IMG/VR virus record: IMGVR_UViG_3300044712_001937
Span: 62,001 to 126,000 of that record
Length of the DNA: 64,000 nt
Source of the DNA: a virus
Reading direction: 5' to 3' (one strand)
The notes beneath the pieces were generated by a model. It saw nothing but the letters and a program-made list of their open reading frames with translations. It was not told where the DNA came from and did no database searches. The translations under genes and the position numbers were made by a program. Below are positions 36,997 through 44,252 of the stretch, in pieces (positions within the stretch are counted from its first letter, which is position 1; every line of letters starts with the position of its first letter).

Positions 36997-37817
36997 TATA
37001 ATTCAGGATTTAAAAATTCATCAAGACTTAACTCTTGAGTTAAATATTGGTTATTTAATTCATATAATTTTTCAAGATATCCTGTATTCCTTATAACTTT
37101 AAATACAAGATTTTCTGTTGAAAATTCACCTCCTTTTTCAAGTCCGGATTGTCTATATTTTTTTATCTTATCTCGTAAATCATTATATTTTTTAGTAAAA
37201 TCTTCTGAATCTAAATTTGACTCTAAATCATCAATAGCATTCATTAAATCTGATGCTTTTAGTTGTACATCACCAGTATCAACATTAATAATTTTTTTAG
37301 TAGGTTTTCTAATCCATAAATTTTTAATTAAAGAATATGCTCCTGAAGAATATCTTGTTACTTCATTGTTTTCGTAATACATTTCAACATCATGACCTTT
37401 AACTTGAATTGGAAGTCTTTCATTCCATAAAGTCTTTTTTAATTTAAGGTAATCACCAACAAATTCTTCATTATCAGAAATTTGTTTAAAATCAAGAATT
37501 ATATGAATGTCTAAATCTGAATTTTCACTATAATTATAATTAGCCATACTACCAATAAGTAAAACATCGTTGAAATTAAGATTTTCCATATCGGAATATT
37601 CAATAAATCTTTTAGCATTCAATAATAATGCTTTTCTTACATCAGGTTTAATATTTTCATTTTCATCCCAAATTAGAGGATTTAATGTTTCATGCATTTG
37701 AATTGATGTAACATCAACTTCATCAGGTTGTACAACTTCTTTCAACACTTCAGAAATATTATTCTTTTTCCAAAATCTACCTGACCATGAACGTGGATTT
37801 TTATTTATATCAACCAT
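36996..37817 (-). CDS. Nucleotidyltransferase-fold protein
   Basis: 273 residues. VLLIGSMANYNYSENSDLDIHIILDF carries the polymerase-beta-type pattern G-S-x9-D-x-D (here SDLDIH) that binds metal and NTP; a third acidic residue may be in VEMYY. Related proteins occur in T4-like marine phages. Substrate unknown: could modify a tRNA, protein or small molecule. It sits among late genes between two small proteins carrying (L/I)xE-type N-termini, so it may be virion-borne. Confidence 0.7.
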   Translation of the reverse strand: MVDINKNPRSWSGRFWKKNNISEVLKEVVQPDEVDVTSIQMHETLNPLIWDENENIKPDVRKALLLNAKRFIEYSDMENLNFNDVLLIGSMANYNYSENSDLDIHIILDFKQISDNEEFVGDYLKLKKTLWNERLPIQVKGHDVEMYYENNEVTRYSSGAYSLIKNLWIRKPTKKIINVDTGDVQLKASDLMNAIDDLESNLDSEDFTKKYNDLRDKIKKYRQSGLEKGGEFSTENLVFKVIRNTGYLEKLYELNNQYLTQELSLDEFLNPEL

Positions 37818-37819
37818 AA

Positions 37820-38131
37820 TTACAATTCTAATAATGAATTAATTAATTTTTGTTGGTTTTCAGATAATGCAGGTGTTGACTGTGATTTAAATGCTTTTGC
37901 TTTTTTTTCAACTAATAATGAATATAATACATCAATAACCTCATATTCATTTTCTTGTAGTAATCTATCAATAGCATTTTTAATATTTCCAACTTTAACT
38001 AAATATGCTCTATCATATTCTGCAGTTTCGGGATTATCAATAGTCCAATTTTTAAACGCTTCATGAATTTTTAATTCAGGGTTTAATTTTACCATATTTT
38101 CGAATAGTAGTTTTTTACTATCTTTTTTCAT
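37820..38131 (-). CDS. Late protein with putative capsid-targeting N-terminus
   Basis: 103 residues from the ATG at 38131, which lies 16 bases after a late motif (an upstream in-frame start lies in the leader). N-terminus KKDSKKLLFENMVKLNPELKIHE matches the tag of the protein at 43785 (KDSKQRLFEVMGRLDKTFKPK) and ends in IHE. The rest is helical. Probably packaged in the head; inferred. Confidence 0.5.
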   Translation of the reverse strand: MKKDSKKLLFENMVKLNPELKIHEAFKNWTIDNPETAEYDRAYLVKVGNIKNAIDRLLQENEYEVIDVLYSLLVEKKAKAFKSQSTPALSENQQKLINSLLEL

Positions 38132-38147
38132 AAAAAATATATTTTTA

Positions 38148-38156
38148 TATAAATAC
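38148..38156 (-). promoter_or_regulatory. Late-type promoter motif
   Basis: GTATTTATA on the minus strand, 16 bases before the start at 38131; paired with a plus-strand motif 25 bases away for the divergent gene. Confidence 0.6.
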
Positions 38157-38180
38157 ATTATTATTAATTAAAGTGTTATT

Positions 38181-38189
38181 GTATTTATA
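38181..38189 (+). promoter_or_regulatory. Late-type promoter motif
   Basis: GTATTTATA, 17 bases before the ATG at 38207. Confidence 0.6.
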
Positions 38190-38206
38190 TAAAATTCTCA
38201 TACGAA

Positions 38207-40087
38207 ATGAATTTAGAATGTTTAAATACTATAATTACCGATAATTTAGCAATTCATATTGATTTAACTAATCTTAAATCTTGGAATTTAAATACCGGAT
38301 TTACTTCATTTAGTTTAACTAAATGGAAGAAAGCATTTTCTGATAATATCAATCTAATTGATTTAGGTTTAACTGGTTTTGATAATGGAAAAACTAATAT
38401 TATGCATAGTGGAATTACTCTTACACCTAAAGATAATTTATTTTCTATGTATAGAATTGGTTATAATGATATTTACAACCCAACAAGTAATAATACAAGT
38501 GGATATACTGCAATAACAAGATATGATATATATCCTATGTACGGTGTTACTACAGGTCAAAGTGGAAATTATTTTGATTTAAATGGAGGATATTTACAAG
38601 GATTTTTTAAATTGAATGGTTATAATTATGAATTATTACCAGCCAGATATGGAAAAGGTATTACTATTGAAACATTGGTTAATTTATATCCTAATTCATA
38701 TGGTATTTTTTATACAATGGGTTTACGAGCCGAAGACAAATTTAACACATATTTTTCAGGAGAAACAATAGTTAAAAATAATGAAGTTACTGGTGTTACA
38801 ACAAGTTTTAATAATTATTTAGATAGCTTAAAAGAAAATATTACAATAAAAAAAGCGTTTAGTTCATACGAAGATAATAAAACAGTTGTTTATTCACAAA
38901 TACCACAACTTGATAATATTGAAAATAATATAATTGCTTTTGAAATTACTCAAGATAAATATTTGGCTTATAAATATATTGATAGTAATGGGATTGTTAT
39001 TGAAGATAAATCTTTAAAAACTATTAATAATTCAGGTTTTACCCTTATTTCAATAACATATACTCCTAATGAAAATATTGTTGACCCAGATATTTTAGAA
39101 TGTGCTGAAAGAAGGACTGGAAAATTAACATTTTATATCAATGGTCGTTCTGTATGGACAATTAAAGAATATCCTGAATTTTATTTTCACTCAATTATTA
39201 ATGATAAAGAAAAGCAAATTGGTGTTCCATATTCAATTAGTTGGGGTGGTGGTAGTTTTGGTTTAAAACATTCTTGGCATTATGATATACAATCATATTC
39301 AATATACACAGGTCAAAATAATACATATATTAATAATAATATTTTTGTACAAGGTTATCCATTACCTACAGAGTGTATTCCAATTCCAGATGAAAGTTAT
39401 TTAAATGGATTATCAATAAGTGCAAATAGTAATACGTTTTATTCTGTTGATGAATGTAATCCATTAATAACACATCCCATAACTGTAATGTCTATAAATT
39501 ATACTGGACAAACAGGCACTACTTCCGGAAACACATTCTTAATTAAATTTAATCACCCAATTTCAATATTATCAAATCGAGATTATGATGTAAAATTATC
39601 TATATTCGATAAAGATTTTTTTAAAAGAAATTTAAATATTGTAAATAAAGCATCCATTTTAATATATAGTGATGAAACTGATGTTAATATTATTGAAGAT
39701 AATGAATATACATATCCATCTTCTGGAAATTCTAATGTTTGGGTTGATTTAAAATCAAAGTTCAACATACCCGATAATTCTGGAAAGAAAAATGTTTATA
39801 TAGGTTTATTACTTGAAACTAATGATAGTTTTAATTTAAATCAACCATTTTATGTGAAAGATTTCATATACACCGGAGCAGATATTTTAACTCAAGATAA
39901 TAGAAAAAGAAATTTAACTATTGAGCAAAATTTTGATTCTGGATTTATTGGTGGAATTCAAAAACTTAGAGTTTATGATAATGCTTTAACATCGCAAGAA
40001 ATTTTACATAATGCATTTATTGAAGCTAATAATTATCCAGATTTGAATTTTATAGTTAGTAAAGGTGGTAGAATAATTTATAGATAA
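38207..40087 (+). CDS. Virion protein with LamG/concanavalin-like fold
   Basis: 626 residues. Two features recall jelly-roll (LamG/ConA-like) domains: TFYINGRSVWTIKEYPEFYF in the middle and the terminal GFIGGIQKLRVYDNALTSQEILHNA, which is the usual closing strand and helix of such domains. No signal peptide. Likely a fibre, whisker or head-decorating carbohydrate-binding protein. Own late motif, divergent from the previous gene. Confidence 0.6.
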   Translation: MNLECLNTIITDNLAIHIDLTNLKSWNLNTGFTSFSLTKWKKAFSDNINLIDLGLTGFDNGKTNIMHSGITLTPKDNLFSMYRIGYNDIYNPTSNNTSGYTAITRYDIYPMYGVTTGQSGNYFDLNGGYLQGFFKLNGYNYELLPARYGKGITIETLVNLYPNSYGIFYTMGLRAEDKFNTYFSGETIVKNNEVTGVTTSFNNYLDSLKENITIKKAFSSYEDNKTVVYSQIPQLDNIENNIIAFEITQDKYLAYKYIDSNGIVIEDKSLKTINNSGFTLISITYTPNENIVDPDILECAERRTGKLTFYINGRSVWTIKEYPEFYFHSIINDKEKQIGVPYSISWGGGSFGLKHSWHYDIQSYSIYTGQNNTYINNNIFVQGYPLPTECIPIPDESYLNGLSISANSNTFYSVDECNPLITHPITVMSINYTGQTGTTSGNTFLIKFNHPISILSNRDYDVKLSIFDKDFFKRNLNIVNKASILIYSDETDVNIIEDNEYTYPSSGNSNVWVDLKSKFNIPDNSGKKNVYIGLLLETNDSFNLNQPFYVKDFIYTGADILTQDNRKRNLTIEQNFDSGFIGGIQKLRVYDNALTSQEILHNAFIEANNYPDLNFIVSKGGRIIYR

Positions 40088-40134
40088 TTCAAAAAAAATT
40101 TAAATACATCGTATTTAACTATAAATTATATACT

Positions 40135-40344
40135 ATGGGCAAACTTGATGAAATTTATGAAGGTTGGAAAAATTATATATTTCCAAGTCCTACAGTTGAA
40201 AAAGAAGCAAAACGAAGAATTGAAATTTGTGTTAAAAATGAATGTAAAAAATTTAAAAATAATAATACATGTGGATTGTGCGGTTGTTATATGCCAGCTA
40301 AAGTAAGAAGTATCAAATCACATTGTGTTATGGGTAAATGGTGA
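40135..40344 (+). CDS. Small zinc-binding phage protein
   Basis: 69 residues. The C-terminal half ICVKNECKKFKNNNTCGLCGCYMPAKVRSIKSHCVMGKW has six Cys in the pattern of the small conserved phage proteins that end in CPxGKW. A zinc ribbon of unknown function, widespread in tailed phages. Confidence 0.65.
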   Translation: MGKLDEIYEGWKNYIFPSPTVEKEAKRRIEICVKNECKKFKNNNTCGLCGCYMPAKVRSIKSHCVMGKW

Positions 40345-40902
40345 TTATGCACCATTTAACCTATCAACAATAATATCTCCAATGAAAGTATCAAAGAATT
40401 TTTCTTTTAATCTCAAATCCTTTTCATTATTATAAGCTTTAAATTCTATAATATCATTATCTGAACTAAGTAGTTTAACTGTAACATTTTCCCAAGAAAT
40501 ATCATAATTACCAACACTACTGTTGACAGAATTATCAGTATATTGACCTACTTTATTTACAATAATATTATCTTCGCCATTATTTCCAAAATCCAATCCA
40601 ATTAAAATAGGTTCTTTCATTGGGTCATATTTATATTCAAACTTCACATAATAATCTATTGTAATATATACTGAATCGTCAGTATTACCTTCCCAATTTC
40701 CACCTATATTTAATGGTTCTTGCTCAATTATTTTAAATTTTTCCTTAAATTTCCATATCGAATCAATTATTAATTGTTTTTGAAAATCAACATTTTGTAA
40801 TAATTTAATCTCATCTTGTAAATTTATCTCTTTATCATTATTTAAAAAATCAAAACTTGAAAATTCTTCATTTATAATATTTATAATATTTTTATTTTCC
40901 AT
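40345..40902 (-). CDS. Late protein, unknown, IxE N-terminus
   Basis: 185 residues. Starts MENKNIINIINEEFSSFDF: a short helix ending in INE, a possible prohead protease site. The rest is soluble and acidic. A late motif lies 17 bases upstream. The gene stop touches the preceding convergent gene. Confidence 0.5.
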   Translation of the reverse strand: MENKNIINIINEEFSSFDFLNNDKEINLQDEIKLLQNVDFQKQLIIDSIWKFKEKFKIIEQEPLNIGGNWEGNTDDSVYITIDYYVKFEYKYDPMKEPILIGLDFGNNGEDNIIVNKVGQYTDNSVNSSVGNYDISWENVTVKLLSSDNDIIEFKAYNNEKDLRLKEKFFDTFIGDIIVDRLNGA

Positions 40903-40919
40903 CGTATTAGAAATTTTAT

Positions 40920-40928
40920 AATAAATAC
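40920..40928 (-). promoter_or_regulatory. Late-type promoter motif
   Basis: GTATTTATT on the minus strand, 17 bases before the start at 40902. Confidence 0.55.
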
Positions 40929-40971
40929 TGACTCAATAATATAAATCTTGAAACATTTTCTAAATGTTGAC

Positions 40972-40980
40972 GTATTTATA
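40972..40980 (+). promoter_or_regulatory. Late-type motif before non-coding region
   Basis: GTATTTATA with no gene behind it except a 9-codon frame; a terminator lies 120 bases downstream, so it may drive a small RNA. Confidence 0.45.
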
Positions 40981-40984
40981 AATG

Positions 40985-41135
40985 AAAAGTCATTGCTTAA
41001 TTATTAATTAAGTTAGGTCTGATAAAAGTCAGGAATGATTTTTAAATTTTATTGCCAGTTAGTGGTTATGTAAAATTTAAAAGACTTGACTATTGATAAT
41101 TGCATCAAAATTTAATTTCGATGCAATTATTTTTT
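40985..41135 (+). ncRNA. Candidate small RNA between late motif and terminator
   Basis: About 150 bases without a plausible gene. Local hairpins: CTTAAT/ATTAAG, CTGA/TCAG and AAATTTTA/TAAAATTT. It begins right after a late-type motif and ends in an intrinsic terminator (41098-41135). This is the only motif of its class without a protein gene. Confidence 0.4.
41098..41135 (+). terminator. Intrinsic terminator upstream of leader 1
   Basis: AATTGCATC and GATGCAATT pair over a 13-base loop, followed by ATTTTTT. It insulates leader 1 from upstream transcription. Confidence 0.8.
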
Positions 41136-41143
41136 AAAATAAA

Positions 41144-41174
41144 TTTGTATTTATAAAAAAAATAATTACATTTG
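41144..41174 (+). promoter_or_regulatory. Host-type promoter of tRNA leader 1, with late motif inside
   Basis: TTTG at 41144-41147, exactly 19 bases, then TACATTTG at 41167-41174: a perfect Bacteroidetes promoter. The spacer also contains the late-type GTATTTATA (41147-41155), so early and late control may overlap. Confidence 0.8.
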
Positions 41175-41206
41175 TACCGAATAAGTATAACATAATAAAT
41201 ATTCAA

Positions 41207-41281
41207 ATGAAAAATTTAATACATATCCACCCCCAACCACAACAACATCCACAAATGTTGAATGGGGATAATATGGCTTAA
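41207..41281 (+). CDS. Leader peptide 1 (His/Pro/Gln-rich)
   Basis: 24 codons starting MKNLIHIHPQPQQHPQ: 3 His (CAT, CAC, CAT), 3 Pro (CCC, CCA, CCA) and 4 Gln (CAA) within codons 6-16, followed by MLNGDNMA and TAA. It stands between a consensus promoter and a terminator. The downstream array encodes tRNAs for Pro, His and Gln only. The 3' end of the ORF (TGAATGGG, 41259-41266) is complementary to the 5' arm of the terminator. The peptide itself probably has no function beyond being translated. Confidence 0.75.
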   Translation: MKNLIHIHPQPQQHPQMLNGDNMA

Positions 41282-41349
41282 ATTTTTTAAAAAAGTTTTT
41301 AAGTTTAACATATAAAAACCCATTCAGAGAAATTTGAATGGGTTTTTTA
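41259..41349 (+). promoter_or_regulatory. Attenuator 1: alternative antiterminator/terminator
   Basis: Segment A TGAATGGG (41259-41266, inside the leader ORF) can pair with B CCCATTCA (41319-41326). B, extended to AACCCATTCA (41317-41326), also pairs with C TGAATGGGTT (41335-41344), which is followed by a T run: a 10-bp intrinsic terminator. A:B and B:C exclude each other. A ribosome stalled on the His/Pro/Gln codons leaves A free and favours read-through; a ribosome that reaches the stop covers A and allows termination. Confidence 0.75.
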
Positions 41350-41442
41350 TTTTCAGGGATTGGGCGAGTTTAATATGTTCTTTGAATTATCGAAATTGAG
41401 GTTATTTTTTTTATGTTAACTTAATTAATTTCGACATTAATT

Positions 41443-41451
41443 GTATTTATA
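41443..41451 (+). promoter_or_regulatory. Late-type promoter motif
   Basis: GTATTTATA 13 bases before the HNH gene at 41465. Confidence 0.55.
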
Positions 41452-41464
41452 ATGAAAAATATAT

Positions 41465-42103
41465 ATGAATATTGAAAATTTAAAATTAATAATTGAAAAC
41501 AGTACTTCATTAAGTGAAGTTTGTAAGAAAATGAATATAAATAATAATGGTAACTCATTTAAAAAAATAAAAAAATTTATAAATGATGAAAGTATATCAA
41601 TATCTCATTTTAAGCGAAAATCAAAAAATATTTATAATGTTGATAAATTAAAATTATTAGTAAAAAATTCTACAACATATTCTGAAATATGTAGAGGGTT
41701 TAATATTAAAGAAACTGGTGGAAATATTAAAACAATTAAACAAAAAATTAATGAATCTAATATAGATATATCACATTTTAATGGTAAAGGTTGGAATAAA
41801 GGGAAAAGATATATTAATAATTTTAAAAAAAGTGAATTAAACAAAATATTAGTTGAAAATTCAACATATATTAATACGCATAAACTTAAATTAAGATTAA
41901 TTAAAGAAGGCTTACTTGAGCATAAATGCTATGGAGATAACTGTTGTATTATCAATATGTGGAATAATAAATTAATATCATTACAATTAGACCATATTAA
42001 TGGAAATAGAAGAGATAATAGAATTGAAAATCTTAGATTATTATGTCCTAATTGTCATTCACAAACTGAAACATATGGAGGTAAAAATAACGTAAAAAAA
42101 TAA
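41465..42103 (+). CDS. HNH endonuclease with duplicated N-terminal DNA-binding repeat
   Basis: 212 residues. Two similar N-terminal units (LKLIIENSTSLSEVCKKMNI... and LKLLVKNSTTYSEICRGFNI..., each closing with ISHF) look like helix-turn-helix repeats. The C-terminus holds the HNH site: CCIINMWNNKLISLQLDHINGNRRDNRIENLRLLCPNCHSQTETY. A mobile homing nuclease between attenuator 1 and tRNA array 1, 7 bases before the first tRNA. Confidence 0.85.
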   Translation: MNIENLKLIIENSTSLSEVCKKMNINNNGNSFKKIKKFINDESISISHFKRKSKNIYNVDKLKLLVKNSTTYSEICRGFNIKETGGNIKTIKQKINESNIDISHFNGKGWNKGKRYINNFKKSELNKILVENSTYINTHKLKLRLIKEGLLEHKCYGDNCCIINMWNNKLISLQLDHINGNRRDNRIENLRLLCPNCHSQTETYGGKNNVKK

Positions 42104-42110
42104 TATATTT

Positions 42111-42185
42111 CTGGGTGTTCCACAGATGGATATATGGGCGTGCCTTGGAAGCACGTGTTCGTGAGTTCGAATCTCACCACTCAGA
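42111..42185 (+). tRNA. tRNA-Pro(UGG), first copy
   Basis: Acceptor CTGGGTG/CACTCAG with A73; anticodon stem CGTGC/GCACG, loop CTTGGAA; T arm GTGAG-TTCGAAT-CTCAC. C1-G72 and A73 suit proline. No CCA encoded. A37 instead of the usual G37. Confidence 0.85.
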
Positions 42186-42200
42186 CTAAATTGTTTTAAT

Positions 42201-42273
42201 GGTGTTTGAAGCATTAAGGTGATGTGCTTGACTGTGAATCAAGAGAAAACGGGTCAGTACCGTTCTTACACCC
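42201..42273 (+). tRNA. tRNA-His(GUG), first copy
   Basis: Anticodon stem CTTGA/TCAAG with loop CTGTGAA; an extra 5' G faces C73 as in tRNA-His. Two T-T mismatches in the acceptor stem and an atypical T loop (GTCAGTA) make it a divergent copy. Confidence 0.7.
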
Positions 42274-42332
42274 AAATTATCGGTTAATTAACCTATAAAA
42301 TATATTTATAGGCATTTTAAAAGATAAAATTA

Positions 42333-42407
42333 CGGAATGTTGAGGAATTGGTTTCCCTCGCCTACCTTGGACGTAGGAGCATGTCGGTTCGAGTCCGGTC
42401 ATTCCGA
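42333..42407 (+). tRNA. tRNA-Pro(UGG), second copy
   Basis: Acceptor CGGAATG/CATTCCG, A73; anticodon stem CCTAC/GTAGG, loop CTTGGAC; T loop TTCGAGT. Different body from the first copy but the same anticodon. Confidence 0.87.
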
Positions 42408-42416
42408 CTATTAAAT

Positions 42417-42492
42417 CGAGTAATTGGGGAGTTGGTCACCCCGCCACATTTGGGATGTGGAGAACTCGCAGGTTCGAATCCTGCTTACTCGA
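42417..42492 (+). tRNA. tRNA-Pro(UGG), third copy
   Basis: Acceptor CGAGTAA/TTACTCG, A73; D stem GGGG/CCCC; anticodon stem CCACA/TGTGG, loop TTTGGGA (G37 as usual for Pro); T stem GCAGG/CCTGC. The most canonical of the three Pro genes. Confidence 0.88.
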
Positions 42493-42494
42493 CT

Positions 42495-42567
42495 GTATTA
42501 GTGGACTGTTGGTAGTCCGTCAAGATTGTGGCTCTTGCTGACGGGGGTTCGATTCCCCTCTAATACC
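42495..42567 (+). tRNA. tRNA-His(GUG), second copy
   Basis: GTATTAG/CTAATAC acceptor region ending with C73; anticodon stem CAAGA/TCTTG, loop TTGTGGC; T loop TTCGATT. More regular than the first His copy. Confidence 0.82.
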
Positions 42568-42573
42568 CTAAAT

Positions 42574-42657
42574 TGTCCTTTGGTGGAATTGGTTTAAACA
42601 CAACTGTCTTTGAAGCAGTAACCTTCGGGTTTGCAGGTTCGAGTCCTGCAAGGACAA
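42574..42657 (+). tRNA. tRNA with Gln anticodon UUG on a Leu-like class II body
   Basis: Acceptor TGTCCTT/AAGGACA, A73; anticodon stem ACTGT/GCAGT, loop CTTTGAA, so anticodon UUG (Gln, CAA). But the D arm (GGTGGAATTGG...ACAC) and the extra arm AACC-TTCG-GGTT are those of tRNA-Leu, and the 5' end is close to tRNA-Leu(UAG) at 45940. Amino acid identity is uncertain. Confidence 0.65.
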
Positions 42658-42664
42658 CTAAAAT

Positions 42665-42736
42665 TACTCAATAGTGTAATGGCTACCACACAACACTTTG
42701 ACTGTTGTAATTCTGGTTCGAGTCCAGATTGAGTAA
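42665..42736 (+). tRNA. tRNA-Gln(UUG)
   Basis: Acceptor TACTCAA/TTGAGTA, with T1-A72 typical of Gln; anticodon stem CAACA/TGTTG, loop CTTTGAC; T stem TCTGG/CCAGA. Normal short variable loop. Last gene of array 1. Confidence 0.87.
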
Positions 42737-42776
42737 CAATTTAAATAAAATTGCGTATATTACTAAAAAAACAATT

Positions 42777-43198
42777 ATGAATTATAATCTTTTCCTTGAT
42801 GATGTAAGAGAACCTGATGAAGTATTTGGATATACTAATAATCAGCTATATTTAATAGGTTGGAAAATAGTTCGAAATTATGATGAATTCATTAAATGTA
42901 TTTCTGAAAATGGAATTCCTAATGCTATTAGTTTTGACCATGATTTAGGACATGAACATTATAAAATACAAACCAATATTAGCTATAATCAATTTAAAGA
43001 AAAAACTGGTTTTCATTGCGCAAAATGGTTGATTGATTATTGTATTGTATTGATAATAAATTAGAACTTCCAAACACTATTTTAATACATTCATGGAATA
43101 AAGTGGGTAGTGCAAACATTAAGTCGTTATTTGATACATATAATAAAGTAAAAAATATTAACACTCCTAACAATTATCCACCAATACCTTATTCTTAA
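42777..43198 (+). pseudogene. cREC (cyclic-phosphate processing receiver-like) protein, frameshifted
   Basis: Starts MNYNLFLDDVREPDEVFGYT: the FLDDVREP and ISFDHDLGHE motifs mark the receiver-like domain found next to RNA-repair genes and thought to process 2',3'-cyclic phosphates. The frame closes at 43064, but the family C-terminus continues in another frame (DNKLELPNTILIHSWNKVGSANIKSLFDTY) to 43198. The break is a third copy of TATTG (43038-43052); removing 5 bases restores DYCIDNKLELP. Confidence 0.75.
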
Positions 43199-43238
43199 GA
43201 ATAGAATAAATTCATATCGGATTTTTATAATATTTATT

Positions 43239-43247
43239 GTATTTATT
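43239..43247 (+). promoter_or_regulatory. Late-type promoter motif
   Basis: GTATTTATT 14 bases before the cupin gene at 43262. Confidence 0.55.
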
Positions 43248-43261
43248 ATAAATTTCTGATT

Positions 43262-43756
43262 ATGGAATATAAAAATAATAAACAAAAACTTTTTGAAGTT
43301 ATCGCAAGACTTGATAAAACATTCAAACCTAAATTGAATGAAAGTAATGATAAATCAAACAAAAAGGGATTCCATACCAATATTGAAGAAGATACTATTA
43401 ATAATAATAACTTTAGAAAAGTATTATATACTGGTCAAAATTTACAATTAGTTTTAATGGCTTTAAAACCCGGTGAAGAAATTGGTGAAGAAACTCATCC
43501 AAATATTGACCAATTTTTTAGAATTGATGCTGGTAATGGTAAATGTATTATTAATGATAATGAATATAATTTAAAAAATGGTGATTGTATTATAGTTCCC
43601 GCAGGTTCTAAACATAATATAATTAATAATGGTAAGAAAGAATTAAAATTATATACCATATATTCACCTCCACATCATAAAGATGGTATTATCTTTAAAA
43701 CCAAAGACGAAGCTGAAAATAGTAAAGAAAAATTTAATGGTAAAACAACAGAATAA
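43262..43756 (+). CDS. Cupin-fold protein with putative capsid-targeting N-terminus
   Basis: 164 residues. The first 25 residues (NKQKLFEVIARLDKTFKPKLNES) match the tag shared with the proteins at 9856 and 43785 and end in LNE. Residues ~60-140 form a cupin: LKPGEEIGEETHPNIDQFFRIDAGNGKCIIN and LKNGDCIIVPAGSKHNIIN hold the metal-binding His/Glu positions. A small-molecule enzyme or binding protein probably carried in the head. Late motif upstream. Confidence 0.75.
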   Translation: MEYKNNKQKLFEVIARLDKTFKPKLNESNDKSNKKGFHTNIEEDTINNNNFRKVLYTGQNLQLVLMALKPGEEIGEETHPNIDQFFRIDAGNGKCIINDNEYNLKNGDCIIVPAGSKHNIINNGKKELKLYTIYSPPHHKDGIIFKTKDEAENSKEKFNGKTTE

Positions 43757-43784
43757 ATAATATTAAAAATAATAAATTAGCAAT

Positions 43785-44057
43785 ATGAAAGACAGTAAAC
43801 AAAGATTATTTGAAGTAATGGGAAGACTTGATAAAACTTTTAAACCCAAAAATGTTCTTAATGAATGGAATTTCGATAAGAAAAAAGATGATGATTCTGA
43901 AGAAGAAAAAAAAGAAGGTGAAGAAACTCAAGAACATGAAGAATCTGAAACACCTGCTGAAGAAAAAAAAGAACATAAAGAAGATAAAGAATTAGACGAA
44001 GCTGATGAAGTAAAACCTAAAATCCCTGTAAATGCTATTGCAAAGGTGGGTAAATAA
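43785..44057 (+). CDS. Acidic late protein with capsid-targeting-like N-terminus
   Basis: 90 residues. Tag KDSKQRLFEVMGRLDKTFKPK followed by NVLNEW (LNE site), then a disordered Glu/Lys/Asp-rich tail, like small core or internal head proteins of T4 (gp67 type). It follows the cupin gene by 28 bases. Confidence 0.6.
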   Translation: MKDSKQRLFEVMGRLDKTFKPKNVLNEWNFDKKKDDDSEEEKKEGEETQEHEESETPAEEKKEHKEDKELDEADEVKPKIPVNAIAKVGK

Positions 44058-44085
44058 ATTTTTTTTAAAAAAAAGTTAAAAATAA

Positions 44086-44116
44086 TTTGTTTTTAATTGA
44101 AACTTTTTTACCTTTG
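44086..44116 (+). promoter_or_regulatory. Host-type promoter of tRNA leader 2
   Basis: TTTG at 44086-44089, exactly 19 bases, TACCTTTG at 44109-44116: a perfect consensus match. GTATTTAG, one base off the late motif, lies just downstream at 44121. Confidence 0.85.
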
Positions 44117-44159
44117 TATCGTATTTAGTTTAAAACGCTATAACAATTAAAAAATAGAA

Positions 44160-44252
44160 ATGATGAAAAAAGTACTCGACATATTAGTAGCAGAAACATT
44201 AGTTGCCTTATTATGGGCAGTTGATGAAGATATGCTATGTTCAGTCGGGTAA
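44160..44252 (+). CDS. Leader peptide 2 (Leu/Val/Asp/Glu/Ala-rich)
   Basis: 30 codons, beginning MMKKVLDILVAETLVALL and ending with WAVDEDMLCSVG. It has 6 Leu, 5 Val, 3 Asp, 3 Ala, 2 Glu, 1 Ile and 1 Trp: 21 of 30 residues. These are the amino acids of the tRNAs downstream (Asp, Ile, Leu, Glu, Val, Ala, Trp). The ORF ends inside the 5' antiterminator segment GTTCAGTCGGGT. Confidence 0.75.
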   Translation: MMKKVLDILVAETLVALLWAVDEDMLCSVG

